Translations under genes and position numbers: made by a program
NCBI RefSeq assembly: GCF_002236105.1
Contig: NZ_NIWU01000002.1
Span: 992,001 to 1,056,000 of the forward strand
Direction: 5' to 3'
Length of the DNA stretch: 64,000 nt
Source of the DNA: Pseudomonas umsongensis
GTDB taxonomy: Bacteria > Pseudomonadota > Gammaproteobacteria > Pseudomonadales > Pseudomonadaceae
The notes under the pieces: generated by a model
Told to the model about the DNA's origin: nothing
The model's input: only the letters and a program-made list of their open reading frames with translations
Database searches by the model: none
Shown here: positions 28,274 through 39,974 of the stretch, in pieces
Layout of the letters: the number at the start of each line of letters is the position of its first letter
Numbering within the stretch: position 1 is the stretch's first letter

Positions 28274-28648
28274 GTGAAAAGCCAACGACCTGTAAACCTA
28301 GACCTAAGGACCATCAAGCTCCCCATCACCGGCGTTACGTCGTTTCTTCACCGTGTTTCCGGCATCATCCTCTTCCTGGGCCTGGGCTTCATGCTTTATG
28401 CATTGGGCAAATCCCTGGGTTCGGAGGAAGGCTTTGCCGACGTGAAGGCAACCTTGACCAGCCCTCTGGCCAAGTTCGTAGCATGGGGCCTCCTATCCGC
28501 TCTCCTGTATCACCTGGTAGCCGGTGTGCGCCACATGATTATGGACATGGGCATCGGTGAGACGCTGGAAGGCGGCACGCTGGGCTCGAAAATCATTATC
28601 GCCGTATCTGCGGTGCTGATCATTCTGGCGGGAGTTTGGATATGGTAA
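28274..28648 (+). CDS. sdhC: succinate dehydrogenase cytochrome b556 subunit
   Basis: A 124-residue membrane subunit of complex II. Three helices are visible, with the SdhC signature region GVTSFLHRVSGIILF (His in the first helix) and the haem-ligand helix YHLVAGVRHMIMD. The GTG at 28274 gives the family start (KSQRPVNLDL); the eleven extra codons upstream are not expected and the ribosome binding site is poor, as often in this gene. It overlaps sdhD by 7 bases. With SdhD it holds haem b and the quinone site. Confidence 0.94.
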   Translation: MKSQRPVNLDLRTIKLPITGVTSFLHRVSGIILFLGLGFMLYALGKSLGSEEGFADVKATLTSPLAKFVAWGLLSALLYHLVAGVRHMIMDMGIGETLEGGTLGSKIIIAVSAVLIILAGVWIW

Positions 28649-29010
28649 CCAGCGTAACGAACCTGTCGCGTTCGGGCCTCTATGACTGGATGGCACAACG
28701 TGTGTCTGCGGTTGTTCTCGCGGCTTATTTCATCTTCCTGATCGGATACCTCGCAGCGAATCCGGGCATTGGCTTTGACCAATGGCATGGCCTGTTCGCT
28801 CACAACGGGATGCGTATCTTCAGTCTGCTGGCCCTTGTTGCCCTCGGCGCTCACGCCTGGGTTGGCATGTGGACCATCGCGACCGACTACCTGACGCCGA
28901 TGGCGCTGGGCAAGTCCGCAACTGCAGTACGTTTCCTTTTCCAGGCAGTATGCGGCGTTGCGATGTTCGCTTACTTCGTCTGGGGTGTGCAGATTCTCTG
29001 GGGTATCTGA
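28642..29010 (+). CDS. sdhD: succinate dehydrogenase membrane anchor subunit
   Basis: A 122-residue hydrophobic anchor with three helices. SGLYDWMAQRVSAVVLAAYF opens the protein and ALGAHAWVGMWTIATDYL carries the second-helix His and downstream Tyr typical of SdhD. GGGAG at 28630-28634 supports the ATG at 28642, two codons inside the longest frame. The sdhA start follows three bases after the stop. Forms the membrane domain of complex II with SdhC. Confidence 0.95.
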   Translation: MVTSVTNLSRSGLYDWMAQRVSAVVLAAYFIFLIGYLAANPGIGFDQWHGLFAHNGMRIFSLLALVALGAHAWVGMWTIATDYLTPMALGKSATAVRFLFQAVCGVAMFAYFVWGVQILWGI

Positions 29011-29013
29011 TTC

Positions 29014-30786
29014 ATGGCTAACATTCCAACGATTTCTTTCGACGCCATCATTATTGGTGGTGGCGGTGCCGGCATGCGCGCAGCGCTGCAACTGGCGCAA
29101 GGCGGTCACAAGACCGCGGTAATCACCAAGGTTTTCCCGACCCGTTCGCACACCGTATCCGCCCAGGGCGGCATCACCTGTGCCATCGCGTCCGCCGACC
29201 CGAACGATGACTGGCGCTGGCACATGTACGATACCGTCAAGGGCTCCGACTACATCGGTGACCAGGACGCTATCGAATACATGTGTCAGGAAGGCCCGGC
29301 CGCCGTTTTCGAGCTGGACCACATGGGTCTTCCGTTCTCGCGTACCGAAACCGGCCGTATCTACCAGCGTCCGTTCGGCGGTCAGTCCAAGGACTACGGT
29401 AAAGGTGGCCAGGCTGCCCGTACCTGCGCCGCTTCCGACCGTACCGGTCACGCGCTGCTGCACACCCTTTATCAGGGCAACCTGAAAGCCGGTACCACGT
29501 TCCTGAACGAGTACTACGCCGTTGACCTGGTGAAAAACCAGGCTGGCGAATTCGTCGGCGTTATCGCCATTTGCATCGAAACCGGCGAAACCACCTACAT
29601 CCGTGCCAAGGCTACCGTTCTGGCCACCGGCGGTGCAGGTCGTATCTATGCGTCCACCACCAACGCCCTGATCAACACCGGTGACGGCGTCGGCATGGCC
29701 CTGCGTGCTGGCGTACCGGTACAAGACATCGAGATGTGGCAGTTCCACCCGACCGGCATCGCCGGCGCCGGTGTACTGGTGACCGAAGGTTGCCGTGGTG
29801 AAGGTGGTTACCTGATCAACAAGCACGGTGAGCGTTTCATGGAGCGTTATGCTCCGAACGCCAAGGACCTTGCCGGTCGTGACGTCGTGGCCCGTTCGAT
29901 GGTTAAAGAGATCATCGCCGGCAACGGCTGTGGTCCGAATGGCGACCACGTGATGCTCAAGCTCGACCACCTGGGCGAGGAAGTGCTGCACAGCCGTCTG
30001 CCAGGCATCTGCGAACTGTCGAAGACTTTCGCACACGTTGACCCGGTTGTTGCTCCGGTTCCGGTTGTTCCTACCTGCCACTATATGATGGGCGGCGTTG
30101 CCACCAACATCCACGGCCAGGCGATCACCCAGGACGCCGACGGCGTAGACACCATCATCCCGGGCCTGTTCGCTGTAGGCGAAGTGGCTTGCGTGTCGGT
30201 TCACGGCGCCAACCGCCTGGGCGGCAACTCGCTGCTCGACCTGGTGGTCTTCGGCCGTGCTGCCGGCCTGCACCTGGAAAAGGCGCTGACCGACGGTATC
30301 GAGTACGACGACGCCACCGAAGCCGACATCACCGCGGCCCTGTCGCGCCTGGCCGCCCTGAACGAGCGTACCGATGGCGAAGACGTGGCAACCCTGCGTC
30401 GCGAGCTGCAAAACTGCATGCAGAACTACTTCGGTGTATTCCGTACCGGCGAATACATGCAGAAGGGTATTGCCCAGCTGGCCGATCTGCGCAAGCGCAT
30501 CGCCAACGTCAAGATCAACGACAAGTCGCAGGCGTTCAACACTGCGCGTATCGAAGCTCTGGAACTGCAGAACCTGCTGGAAGTGGCTGAAGCTACCGCC
30601 ATCGCCGCCGAAGTACGAAAAGAGTCTCGCGGTGCTCACGCCCGTGAAGACTTTGAAGATCGTGATGACGAAAACTGGCTGTGCCACACCCTGTACTTCC
30701 CGGGTGAGAAGCGCGTTGCCAAGCGTGCCGTGAACTTCTCGCCGAAGACGGTTCCGACTTTTGAACCTAAGATTCGGACTTATTAA
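29014..30786 (+). CDS. sdhA: succinate dehydrogenase flavoprotein subunit
   Basis: A 590-residue FAD-containing catalytic subunit oxidising succinate to fumarate. FAD-binding [11 protein letters not shown] is at residues 15-25 and the covalent flavin His is His46 in [10 protein letters not shown]. The active-site regions HPTGIAGAG and [14 protein letters not shown] follow, and the C-terminal domain ends near HTLYFPG. The length is typical. It sits between sdhD and sdhB with almost no intergenic space, consistent with one sdhCDAB message. Confidence 0.98.
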   Translation: MANIPTISFDAIIIGGGGAGMRAALQLAQGGHKTAVITKVFPTRSHTVSAQGGITCAIASADPNDDWRWHMYDTVKGSDYIGDQDAIEYMCQEGPAAVFELDHMGLPFSRTETGRIYQRPFGGQSKDYGKGGQAARTCAASDRTGHALLHTLYQGNLKAGTTFLNEYYAVDLVKNQAGEFVGVIAICIETGETTYIRAKATVLATGGAGRIYASTTNALINTGDGVGMALRAGVPVQDIEMWQFHPTGIAGAGVLVTEGCRGEGGYLINKHGERFMERYAPNAKDLAGRDVVARSMVKEIIAGNGCGPNGDHVMLKLDHLGEEVLHSRLPGICELSKTFAHVDPVVAPVPVVPTCHYMMGGVATNIHGQAITQDADGVDTIIPGLFAVGEVACVSVHGANRLGGNSLLDLVVFGRAAGLHLEKALTDGIEYDDATEADITAALSRLAALNERTDGEDVATLRRELQNCMQNYFGVFRTGEYMQKGIAQLADLRKRIANVKINDKSQAFNTARIEALELQNLLEVAEATAIAAEVRKESRGAHAREDFEDRDDENWLCHTLYFPGEKRVAKRAVNFSPKTVPTFEPKIRTY

Positions 30787-30797
30787 GGGTGGCCGCC

Positions 30798-31502
30798 ATG
30801 TTGCAAGTCAGTGTTTATCGTTACAACCCTGATCAGGACGCTGCGCCGTTCATGCAGGAATTCCAGGTCGATACCGGTGGTAAAGACCTGATGGTGCTGG
30901 ACGTACTGGCCCTGATCAAAGAGCAGGACGAAGGTTTCTCCTATCGTCGCTCCTGCCGTGAAGGTGTTTGCGGCTCCGACGGCATGAACATCAACGGCAA
31001 AAACGGCTTGGCGTGTGTCACGCCGCTGTCCGCCGTCGTAAAAGGTAACAAGTTGATCGTTCGTCCTCTGCCAGGCTTGCCGGTTATCCGTGACCTGGTC
31101 GTCGATATGAGCATCTTCTACAAGCAATACGAGAAGGTTAAGCCATTCCTGCAGAACGACACGCCGGCTCCGGCCATCGAGCGTCTGCAGTCCCCTGAAG
31201 AGCGTGAAAAGCTCGACGGTCTGTACGAGTGCATCCTGTGCGCCTGCTGCTCGACCTCTTGCCCGTCCTTCTGGTGGAACCCGGACAAGTTCCTGGGTCC
31301 AGCTGCACTGCTGCAAGCGTACCGCTTCCTGGCAGACAGCCGTGATACCAAGACGTCCGAACGTCTGGCTGCGCTGGATGACCCGTTCAGCGTATTCCGC
31401 TGCCGCGGGATCATGAACTGCGTCAACGTATGTCCGAAAGGCCTGAACCCGACTAAGGCCATCGGTCACATCCGTCACATGCTGCTCTCGAGCGGTGTGT
31501 GA
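30798..31502 (+). CDS. sdhB: succinate dehydrogenase iron-sulfur subunit
   Basis: A 234-residue iron-sulfur subunit carrying electrons from FAD to quinone. The 2Fe-2S ligands lie in SCREGVCGSDG and NGLAC (Cys53, Cys58, Cys73, with an Asp probably the fourth). The 4Fe-4S motif is CILCACCSTSCP and the 3Fe-4S set is CRGIMNCVNVCPKG. AAGGG at 30785-30789 supports the ATG at 30798 over the GTG nine bases earlier. A hairpin with a T-rich tail at 31598-31629 may end the sdh message. Confidence 0.98.
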   Translation: MLQVSVYRYNPDQDAAPFMQEFQVDTGGKDLMVLDVLALIKEQDEGFSYRRSCREGVCGSDGMNINGKNGLACVTPLSAVVKGNKLIVRPLPGLPVIRDLVVDMSIFYKQYEKVKPFLQNDTPAPAIERLQSPEEREKLDGLYECILCACCSTSCPSFWWNPDKFLGPAALLQAYRFLADSRDTKTSERLAALDDPFSVFRCRGIMNCVNVCPKGLNPTKAIGHIRHMLLSSGV

Positions 31503-31597
31503 AACAGCTGTTGTAACCCAGCTGTTGTAAATGCAGTACCGCTGTAAATGTAGAGGCTAAGGCGCGGGCTTCAACCCGCGTCGTAGCTATAACCAGA

Positions 31598-31629
31598 GCA
31601 GCAGCTTAAAAGGCTGCGGCTCTTATTTT
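31598..31629 (+). terminator. candidate terminator between sdhB and sucA
   Basis: GAGCAGCAGC and GCTGCGGCTC pair with one or two mismatches around CTTAAAAG and are followed by TTATTTT. It lies about 100 bases past sdhB and may be partial, since sucA is often also read from sdh. Confidence 0.6.
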
Positions 31630-31649
31630 GAAGAAATGAGACAAGCAGG

Positions 31650-31777
31650 GGCATCCGGGCTGGTACCCGGACTATCAGTGTGATCCTAGTGGCTTGTTTT
31701 GGTCGCTGCATTTGGACTTCTGCAAGTTTGCTCGGTGTCGACACCGGTGGTGTTCCCCTAACCGAGGGTGACCAAGC
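31650..31777 (+). ncRNA. structured sucA leader, probably the sucA-II RNA motif
   Basis: The 5' region of sucA can fold: CCGGG/CCCGG (31655-31670) and CTCGGT/ACCGAG (31731-31736 with 31761-31766), the latter enclosing a CGGTGTCGACACCG palindrome. The second stem covers the start of the ribosome binding site GAGGGTG (31764-31770), so folding should mask translation. A motif named sucA-II has been described upstream of sucA in Pseudomonas; that this is it is my recollection, and its ligand is unknown. Confidence 0.65.
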
Positions 31778-34609
31778 ATGCAAGAAAGCGTGATGCAGCG
31801 CATGTGGAACAGCGCCTACCTATCCGGTAGTAACGCTGCCTATGTGGAAGAGCTCTACGAGCTCTACCTGCACGACCCTAACGCTGTGCCAGAAGAGTGG
31901 CGCACCTACTTCCAGAAGTTGCCTGCTGACGGCAACCCTGCCACCGATGTTTCGCACTCCACAATTCGCGATCATTTCGTCTTGCTGGCAAAGAACCAGC
32001 GCCGCGCCCAACCGGTTTCCGCCGGCAGCGTGAGCAGTGAGCACGAGAAGAAGCAAGTTGAAGTGCTGCGATTGATCCAGGCCTACCGTATGCGTGGCCA
32101 CCAGGCAGCCCAGCTTGACCCGCTGGGGCTGTGGCAGCGTCCTGCACCTGCAGACCTGTCGATCAATCATTACGGCTTGACCAATGCCGATCTTGATACG
32201 ACCTTCCGTGCCGGCGACCTGTTCATCGGCAAAGAGGAAGCGAGCCTACGCGAAATTCACGAAGCGTTGCAGCAGACATATTGCCGCACCATCGGCGCTG
32301 AGTTTACGCACATCACCGATTCCGAGCAGCGCCAGTGGTTCCAGCAGCGTCTGGAAAGCGTGCGTGGCCGTCCGACGTACTCCGCCGACATCAAGAGCCA
32401 CCTGCTCGAGCGCGTGACCGCCGGTGAAGGCCTGGAAAAATACCTGGGCACCAAATACCCGGGTACCAAGCGTTTCGGCCTGGAAGGCGGCGAAAGCCTG
32501 ATTCCGATGCTCGACGAGCTGATCCAGCGTTCCGGTTCCTACGGCACCAAGGAAATCGTCATCGGCATGGCCCACCGTGGCCGTCTGAACGTACTGGTCA
32601 ACACCTTCGGCAAGAACCCGCGCGAGCTGTTCGACGAGTTCGAAGGCAAGAAGAAGGTTGAGCTGGGTTCCGGTGACGTTAAATACCACCAGGGCTTCTC
32701 GTCCAACGTGATGACCACCGGCGGTGAAGTTCACCTGGCCATGGCGTTCAACCCGTCCCACCTGGAAATCGTTTCCCCGGTGGTCGAGGGTTCGGTGCGC
32801 GCCCGTCAGGATCGTCGTAACGACCTGACCGGTGAGAAAGTCCTGCCGATCTCCATCCACGGTGACGCGGCATTCGCCGGTCAAGGCGTGGTGATGGAAA
32901 CCTTCCAGATGTCGCAGACCCGCGGTTTCAAGACCGGCGGTACCGTGCACATCGTGATCAACAACCAGGTCGGTTTCACCATCAGCAACCCGCTGGACTC
33001 GCGTTCCACCGAGTACGCCACCGACGTTGCGAAGATGATCCAGGCGCCGATCCTCCATGTGAATGGCGATGATCCGGAAGCCGTGTTGTTCGTGACCCAG
33101 TTGGCCATCGACTACCGCATGCAGTTCAAGCGTGACGTGGTGATCGACCTGGTCTGCTACCGTCGTCGCGGCCACAACGAGGCCGACGAGCCAAGCGGCA
33201 CCCAGCCGATCATGTATCAGCAGATCACCAAGCAGCGCACTACCCGTGAGCTGTACGCTGATCGCCTGACCCAGGCCGGTGTACTGGACGCTGAACGTGT
33301 CCAGGCCAAGGTCGACGAGTACCGCAACGCGCTGGACAACGGTCTGCACGTCGTGAAATCGCTGGTCAAGGAACCGAACAAAGAGCTGTTCGTGGACTGG
33401 CGTCCGTATCTGGGCCACGCCTGGACCGCGCGTCACGACACGCGCTTCGACCTGAAGACCTTGCAGGAGCTGTCCGCCAAGCTGCTGGAAATTCCGGAAG
33501 GCTTCGTGGTTCAGCGCCAGGTTGCCAAGATCTACGAAGACCGTCAGAAGATGCAAGCCGGCGGCCTGCCGATCAACTGGGGTTACGCCGAAACCATGGC
33601 GTACGCGACCCTGGCGTTCGAAGGTCACCCGATCCGCATGACCGGCCAGGACATCGGCCGCGGTACGTTCTCGCACCGTCATGCCGTGTTGCACAACCAG
33701 AAGGACGCGGGCACCTACATCCCGTTGCAGAACCTGTACGACGGTCAGCCACGCTTCGACCTGTACGACTCGTTCCTGTCCGAAGAAGCGGTACTGGCGT
33801 TCGAGTACGGTTACTCGACCACCACGCCGAACGCGCTGGTTATCTGGGAAGCCCAGTTCGGCGACTTCGCCAACGGCGCCCAGGTTGTAATCGACCAGTT
33901 CATCACCAGTGGCGAGCACAAGTGGGGCCGTCTGTGCGGTCTGACCATGCTGCTGCCGCACGGTTATGAAGGTCAGGGGCCGGAGCACTCCTCGGCTCGT
34001 CTGGAGCGTTACCTGCAGCTGTGCGCCGAGCACAACATCCAGGTGTGCATGCCAACGACGCCGGCACAGATCTACCACTTGCTGCGCCGCCAGGTGATTC
34101 GCCCGCTGCGCAAGCCACTGGTAGTCCTGACTCCGAAGTCGCTGCTGCGCCACAAGCTGGCCATCTCGACCCTGGAAGATCTGGCCGAAGGTTCCTTCCA
34201 GACCGTTATCCCGGAAATCGACGCCCAAGACCCGAAAAAGGTCGAGCGCGTTGTCCTGTGTAGCGGCAAGGTCTACTACGACCTGCTGGAAAAACGCCGT
34301 GCCGAAGGCCGTGACGATATCGCCATCGTGCGTATCGAGCAGCTGTACCCATTCCCTGAGGACGACTTGAAAGAAGTCCTGGCTCCCTACACCAACGCCA
34401 AGCATGCCGTTTGGTGCCAGGAAGAGCCGATGAACCAGGGCGCGTGGTACTGCAGCCAACACCACATGCGTCGCAGCATCAGCAACCTCAACAAGTCTCT
34501 CGTACTCGAGTACGCGGGCCGCGAGGCTTCTGCTGCACCGGCATGCGGTTACGCATCGATGCACGCCGAACAGCAGGAACAACTGCTGCAAGACGCCTTT
34601 ACTGTTTAA
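31778..34609 (+). CDS. sucA: 2-oxoglutarate dehydrogenase E1 component
   Basis: A 943-residue thiamin-diphosphate E1 decarboxylating 2-oxoglutarate and passing the succinyl group to the lipoyl domain of SucB. Landmarks are the N-terminal SYLSGSNAAYVEELYE-like segment (here AYLSGSNAAYVEELYE), GMAHRGRLNVLVN, the Mg/ThDP region around HGDAAFAGQGVV and NNQVGFT, and the pyrimidine-domain GQDIGRGTFSHRHA. The length is normal. GAGGGTG precedes the ATG, partly within a leader hairpin. First gene of sucAB-lpd. Confidence 0.98.
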   Translation: MQESVMQRMWNSAYLSGSNAAYVEELYELYLHDPNAVPEEWRTYFQKLPADGNPATDVSHSTIRDHFVLLAKNQRRAQPVSAGSVSSEHEKKQVEVLRLIQAYRMRGHQAAQLDPLGLWQRPAPADLSINHYGLTNADLDTTFRAGDLFIGKEEASLREIHEALQQTYCRTIGAEFTHITDSEQRQWFQQRLESVRGRPTYSADIKSHLLERVTAGEGLEKYLGTKYPGTKRFGLEGGESLIPMLDELIQRSGSYGTKEIVIGMAHRGRLNVLVNTFGKNPRELFDEFEGKKKVELGSGDVKYHQGFSSNVMTTGGEVHLAMAFNPSHLEIVSPVVEGSVRARQDRRNDLTGEKVLPISIHGDAAFAGQGVVMETFQMSQTRGFKTGGTVHIVINNQVGFTISNPLDSRSTEYATDVAKMIQAPILHVNGDDPEAVLFVTQLAIDYRMQFKRDVVIDLVCYRRRGHNEADEPSGTQPIMYQQITKQRTTRELYADRLTQAGVLDAERVQAKVDEYRNALDNGLHVVKSLVKEPNKELFVDWRPYLGHAWTARHDTRFDLKTLQELSAKLLEIPEGFVVQRQVAKIYEDRQKMQAGGLPINWGYAETMAYATLAFEGHPIRMTGQDIGRGTFSHRHAVLHNQKDAGTYIPLQNLYDGQPRFDLYDSFLSEEAVLAFEYGYSTTTPNALVIWEAQFGDFANGAQVVIDQFITSGEHKWGRLCGLTMLLPHGYEGQGPEHSSARLERYLQLCAEHNIQVCMPTTPAQIYHLLRRQVIRPLRKPLVVLTPKSLLRHKLAISTLEDLAEGSFQTVIPEIDAQDPKKVERVVLCSGKVYYDLLEKRRAEGRDDIAIVRIEQLYPFPEDDLKEVLAPYTNAKHAVWCQEEPMNQGAWYCSQHHMRRSISNLNKSLVLEYAGREASAAPACGYASMHAEQQEQLLQDAFTV

Positions 34610-34651
34610 CGCCTTCGCGCACCTGAAACCGAATTTAAGGAACCACAGATA

Positions 34652-35872
34652 ATGGCTATCGAGATCAAAGCCCCCACTTTCCCGGAATCGGTTGCCGATG
34701 GCACCGTTGCCACCTGGCACAAAAAACCGGGCGACGCGGTCAAGCGCGACGAACTGATCGTCGACATCGAAACCGATAAAGTCGTACTCGAAGTGTTGGC
34801 TACCGCTGATGGCGTGCTGGGCGCTATCGTCAAGAACGAAGGCGACACCGTTCTGTCCGACGAAGTCCTGGGCTCCATCGAAGCGGGCGGCGCTGCTGCC
34901 GCTCCAGCTGCTGCGGCTCCTGCCGCCGCTGCCCAGGCTGCTGCCCCTGCCGCCGAAGGCGAAGACGATCCTGTTGCTGCACCGGCTGCGCGCAAGCTGG
35001 CTGAAGAAAACGGCATCAACATCGCTTCCGTTGCCGGCACTGGCAAAGGCGGTCGCGTGACCAAGGAAGACGTGGTTGCAGCCGTTGCTGCCAAGAAAGC
35101 CGCTCCGGCTGCCGCGCCTGCCAAGGCTGCCGCACCTGCCGCTGCTGCTCCGGTGTTCGCTGCCGGCGATCGCATCGAGAAGCGTGTACCGATGACCCGC
35201 GTGCGGGCCACCGTTGCCAAGCGCCTGGTCGAAGCCCAGTCGAACATGGCGATGCTGACCACGTTCAACGAAGTCGACATGACCGAAGTCATGGCGCTGC
35301 GTTCGAAGTACAAGGATCTGTTCGAGAAGTCCCACAACGGCGTGCGCCTGGGCTTCATGTCCTTCTTCGTGAAAGCGGCCACCGAAGCGCTGAAACGCTT
35401 CCCGGCTGTCAACGCCTCGATCGACGGCGCTGACATCGTTTACCACGGCTACGCTGACGTCGGCGTTGCGGTTTCCAGCGATCGCGGCCTGGTTGTTCCG
35501 GTTCTGCGTAACGCCGAACTGATGAGCCTGGCTGAAATCGAAGGCGGCATCGCCACCTTCGGCAAGAAAGCCCGCGACGGCAAACTGTCGATGGACGAAA
35601 TGACCGGTGGTACCTTCACCATCACCAACGGCGGTACCTTCGGTTCGATGATGTCGACACCGATCGTCAACCCGCCACAAGCAGCCATCCTGGGCATGCA
35701 CAACATCATCCAGCGTCCTATGGCCATCAACGGCCAGGTCGTTATCCGTCCGATGATGTACCTGGCCCTGTCCTACGATCACCGTCTGATCGATGGCAAA
35801 GAAGCTGTGACTTTCCTGGTGACCATCAAGAACCTGCTGGAAGATCCGGCTCGTCTGTTGCTGGATATCTGA
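34652..35872 (+). CDS. sucB: 2-oxoglutarate dehydrogenase E2 (dihydrolipoyl succinyltransferase)
   Basis: A 406-residue E2 core. The single lipoyl domain (residues 1-76) is modified at Lys43 in ETDKVVLEV. An Ala/Pro-rich linker runs about 77-108, the E1/E3-binding domain holds [28 protein letters not shown] near 112-139, and a second Ala/Pro linker follows to about 165. The catalytic domain carries the [13 protein letters not shown] active-site motif. It takes the succinyl group from SucA and transfers it to CoA. The 42-base gap from sucA and AAGGAACC before the ATG support co-expression. Confidence 0.98.
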   Translation: MAIEIKAPTFPESVADGTVATWHKKPGDAVKRDELIVDIETDKVVLEVLATADGVLGAIVKNEGDTVLSDEVLGSIEAGGAAAAPAAAAPAAAAQAAAPAAEGEDDPVAAPAARKLAEENGINIASVAGTGKGGRVTKEDVVAAVAAKKAAPAAAPAKAAAPAAAAPVFAAGDRIEKRVPMTRVRATVAKRLVEAQSNMAMLTTFNEVDMTEVMALRSKYKDLFEKSHNGVRLGFMSFFVKAATEALKRFPAVNASIDGADIVYHGYADVGVAVSSDRGLVVPVLRNAELMSLAEIEGGIATFGKKARDGKLSMDEMTGGTFTITNGGTFGSMMSTPIVNPPQAAILGMHNIIQRPMAINGQVVIRPMMYLALSYDHRLIDGKEAVTFLVTIKNLLEDPARLLLDI

Positions 35873-35887
35873 TAGAAGCAGTCGCGA

Positions 35888-35955
35888 GCTGCAAGCCCAG
35901 GCTGTCGGAAAACCCGCAGCCTGGCTTGTCGCTTGCGGCTTCAAGCTTTTCGCTA
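35888..35955. repeat. imperfect inverted repeat between sucB and lpd
   Basis: GAGCTGCAAGCC and GCTTGCGGCTTC arms with an inner pair CCAGGCTG/CAGCCTGG. It could form a hairpin inside the operon. No T tract, so probably not a strong terminator. Confidence 0.6.
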
Positions 35956-35970
35956 AAGAGGATTTTTTGA

Positions 35971-37407
<1,437 letters not shown>

Positions 37408-37454
37408 GACAATAAGAAACCACGGCGGAATGGCCCGTCGTGAGCCTTGCATGC

Positions 37455-37600
37455 AAGACTCACCGCGGAATATCCGCTGGACGCAGCCTTGCATGGCTGC
37501 ACCGGTTGTCCGGAAAGGCCATGCAAGCAGCAGTCACAGGTGGTGCGGCACTTGAATGAGTGCAGCACCGAATGCGCAGTACCTAACGAAGACGGTAAAA
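37455..37600 (+). ncRNA. structured sucC leader, probably the sucC RNA motif
   Basis: The 196-base lpd-sucC gap has strong nested pairing: GCGGAATATCCGC (37465-37477), then GCCTTGCATGGC (37486-37497) pairing with GGCCATGCAAGC (37517-37528) around an inner CCGG-TTGT-CCGG. A sucC RNA motif has been described upstream of Pseudomonas sucC genes; I identify it by position and structure, without a covariance search. Confidence 0.6.
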
Positions 37601-37603
37601 AGC

Positions 37604-38770
37604 ATGAATCTTCACGAGTATCAGGGTAAGCAGCTGTTCGCTGAATACGGCCTGCCAGTTTCCACTGGTTACGCGGTAGACACCCCGGAAGCAGCAGCAG
37701 AAGCTTGCGACAAGATCGGCGGCAGCGAGTGGGTTGTCAAAGCCCAGGTCCACGCCGGTGGTCGCGGTAAAGCGGGCGGCGTTAAGCTGGTTCGCAGCAA
37801 AGAAGACGCTAAAGCATTCGCACAGCAGTGGCTGGGCAAGCGTCTGGTGACTTACCAGACTGACGCCAATGGTCAGCCAGTCACCAAGATCCTGGTTGAA
37901 TCGTGCACTGATATCGCTAAAGAGCTGTACCTGGGCGCTGTCGTTGACCGTTCGAGCCGTCGCATCGTGTTCATGGCTTCCACCGAAGGTGGCGTGGACA
38001 TCGAGAAAATCGCTCACGACACTCCAGAAAAAATTCTGAAAGCCACTATCGATCCACTGGTTGGCGCTCAGCCATTCCAGGGTCGCGAGCTGGCATTCCA
38101 GCTGGGTCTGGAAGGCAAGCAGGTTGCTCAGTTCGCCAAGATCTTCGTTGGCCTGGCCAAACTGTTCAAGGATCACGACCTGGCCCTGCTGGAAGTGAAC
38201 CCGCTGGTGATCAAGGCTGACGGCGATCTGCACTGCCTGGACGCCAAGATCAACATCGACGCCAACGCCATGTACCGTCAGCCTAAGCTGAAGACTTTCC
38301 ACGATCCGTCGCAAGACGATCCGCGCGAAGCGCACGCTGCCAAGTTCGAACTGAACTACGTAGCGCTGGAAGGCAACATCGGTTGCATGGTCAACGGTGC
38401 TGGCCTGGCCATGGGTACCATGGACATCGTCAACCTGCATGGCGGCAAGCCAGCCAACTTCCTCGACGTGGGCGGCGGTGCTACCAAAGAACGCGTTACC
38501 GAAGCGTTCAAGATCATTCTGTCCGACACCAACGTCGCTGCAGTACTGGTTAACATCTTCGGCGGCATCGTTCGTTGCGACATGATTGCCGAAGGCATCA
38601 TTGGCGCCGTGAAAGAAGTCGGCGTGAAAATCCCGGTTGTTGTTCGCCTTGAAGGCAACAACGCTGAGCTGGGCGCTAAAGTACTGGCAGAAAGCGGTTT
38701 GAACATCATCGCTGCTACCAGCCTGACCGACGCTGCTCAACAAGTTGTCAAAGCTGCGGAGGGCAAATAA
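37604..38770 (+). CDS. sucC: succinyl-CoA synthetase beta subunit (ADP-forming)
   Basis: A 388-residue ATP-grasp subunit that, with SucD, turns succinyl-CoA into succinate and makes [19 protein letters not shown] opens it, [18 protein letters not shown] is the nucleotide loop, and [18 protein letters not shown] and [11 protein letters not shown] lie near the subunit interface. I chose the ATG at 37604, 16 codons inside the longest frame, because it starts the conserved N-terminus. Stop overlaps sucD by one base (TAATG). Confidence 0.97.
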   Translation: MNLHEYQGKQLFAEYGLPVSTGYAVDTPEAAAEACDKIGGSEWVVKAQVHAGGRGKAGGVKLVRSKEDAKAFAQQWLGKRLVTYQTDANGQPVTKILVESCTDIAKELYLGAVVDRSSRRIVFMASTEGGVDIEKIAHDTPEKILKATIDPLVGAQPFQGRELAFQLGLEGKQVAQFAKIFVGLAKLFKDHDLALLEVNPLVIKADGDLHCLDAKINIDANAMYRQPKLKTFHDPSQDDPREAHAAKFELNYVALEGNIGCMVNGAGLAMGTMDIVNLHGGKPANFLDVGGGATKERVTEAFKIILSDTNVAAVLVNIFGGIVRCDMIAEGIIGAVKEVGVKIPVVVRLEGNNAELGAKVLAESGLNIIAATSLTDAAQQVVKAAEGK

Positions 38771-39651
38771 TGAGCGTCCTGATCAATAAAGACACCAAAG
38801 TTATCTGCCAGGGTATTACCGGTTCGCAAGGTAGTTTCCACACCCAGCAAGCCATCGAGTACGGCACCAAGATGGTGGGTGGTGTAACTCCAGGCAAAGG
38901 CGGTACCGAGCACCTGGGCCTGCCAGTGTTCAACACCGTGAAAGACGCTGTAGCTGCCACTGGCGCCACCGCCAGCGTGATCTACGTTCCGGCTCCTTTC
39001 TGCAAGGACTCGATCCTGGAAGCTGCCTTCGGCGGCATCAAGCTGATCGTGTGCATCACCGAAGGCATTCCTACCCTGGACATGCTGGACGCTAAAGTTA
39101 AGTGCGACGAGCTGGGCGTAGTCCTGATCGGCCCTAACTGCCCAGGCGTGATCACCCCAGGCGAATGCAAGATCGGCATCATGCCAGGTCACATTCACTT
39201 GCCAGGCAAGGTCGGTATCGTTTCCCGTTCCGGCACCCTGACCTACGAAGCTGTGAAGCAGACTACTGACGCCGGTTTCGGTCAGTCGACTTGCGTCGGC
39301 ATCGGTGGTGACCCGATCCCGGGTTCGAACTTCATCGACATCCTGAAGCTGTTCCAGGAAGACCCGAAGACCGAAGCGATCGTGATGATCGGCGAGATCG
39401 GCGGTTCGGCTGAAGAAGAAGCGGCTGCCTACATCAAGGCACACGTGACCAAGCCGGTTGTTTCCTACATCGCTGGTGTGACTGCTCCTCCGGGCAAGCG
39501 CATGGGCCATGCTGGCGCAATCATCTCTGGCGGCAAAGGCACTGCAGACGAGAAATTCGCTGCTCTGCAAGACGCAGGCGTTAAAACCGTGCGTTCGCTG
39601 GCAGACATCGGCAAGGCCCTGGCCGAGCTGACCGGTTGGGCTGTCAAGTAA
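38770..39651 (+). CDS. sucD: succinyl-CoA synthetase alpha subunit
   Basis: A 293-residue subunit with an N-terminal CoA-binding Rossmann domain ([13 protein letters not shown]). The phosphohistidine is His247 in [16 protein letters not shown], and [19 protein letters not shown] is also conserved. It binds CoA and transfers the phosphoryl group to the ATP-grasp domain of SucC. One-base overlap with sucC indicates coupling. A strong terminator follows at 39681. Confidence 0.98.
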   Translation: MSVLINKDTKVICQGITGSQGSFHTQQAIEYGTKMVGGVTPGKGGTEHLGLPVFNTVKDAVAATGATASVIYVPAPFCKDSILEAAFGGIKLIVCITEGIPTLDMLDAKVKCDELGVVLIGPNCPGVITPGECKIGIMPGHIHLPGKVGIVSRSGTLTYEAVKQTTDAGFGQSTCVGIGGDPIPGSNFIDILKLFQEDPKTEAIVMIGEIGGSAEEEAAAYIKAHVTKPVVSYIAGVTAPPGKRMGHAGAIISGGKGTADEKFAALQDAGVKTVRSLADIGKALAELTGWAVK

Positions 39652-39680
39652 GCCTCGCGCTTAGCTGACGCTTCACCAAA

Positions 39681-39706
39681 CAAAGGCCACCTTCGGGTGG
39701 CCTTTG
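39681..39706 (+). terminator. intrinsic terminator after sucCD
   Basis: CAAAGGCCACC-TTCG-GGTGGCCTTTG, a perfect 11-base stem with a UUCG loop, followed by TCGTTTG. Confidence 0.92.
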
Positions 39707-39974
39707 TCGTTTGTGGCTGATCGTTCCCACGATCTGGGTCGGGGCGGGAAAATTAAGTATGTAAACGCGACATGGAAACGTCGTGTATCGGATAGTTCGC
39801 CCTCAAACAGTGCGTTTGTCGCCCAAATTCGTTAGGCTACGCGCCATTTTTGCGTCCGCGCCCACAAGGCTGCAACGCGCTTAAAGGGTTGGCCCCATAC
39901 GGACCGACAGCATTTCCCTCACCCATAGGGAAATCCCTCTCTAAATTCCGATTCAGTAGTGTGGTATTTCCTTA
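39707..39974. other. sucD-brnQ intergenic region
   Basis: Together with the terminator this 323-base gap holds no gene. A decayed copy of the GATCGTTCCCACG repeat sits near 39719. The rest must contain the brnQ promoter, which I cannot pin down. Confidence 0.5.

Noticed and set aside
28510..30687. 725-codon minus-strand frame opposite sdhC, sdhD and sdhA
   Set aside because: Antisense to three certain genes; composition typical of a shadow.
32246..35944. Antisense open frame of 1232 codons opposite sucA and sucB
   Set aside because: Frame left open by high-GC codon use on the coding strand; no start signal and no recognisable domain.
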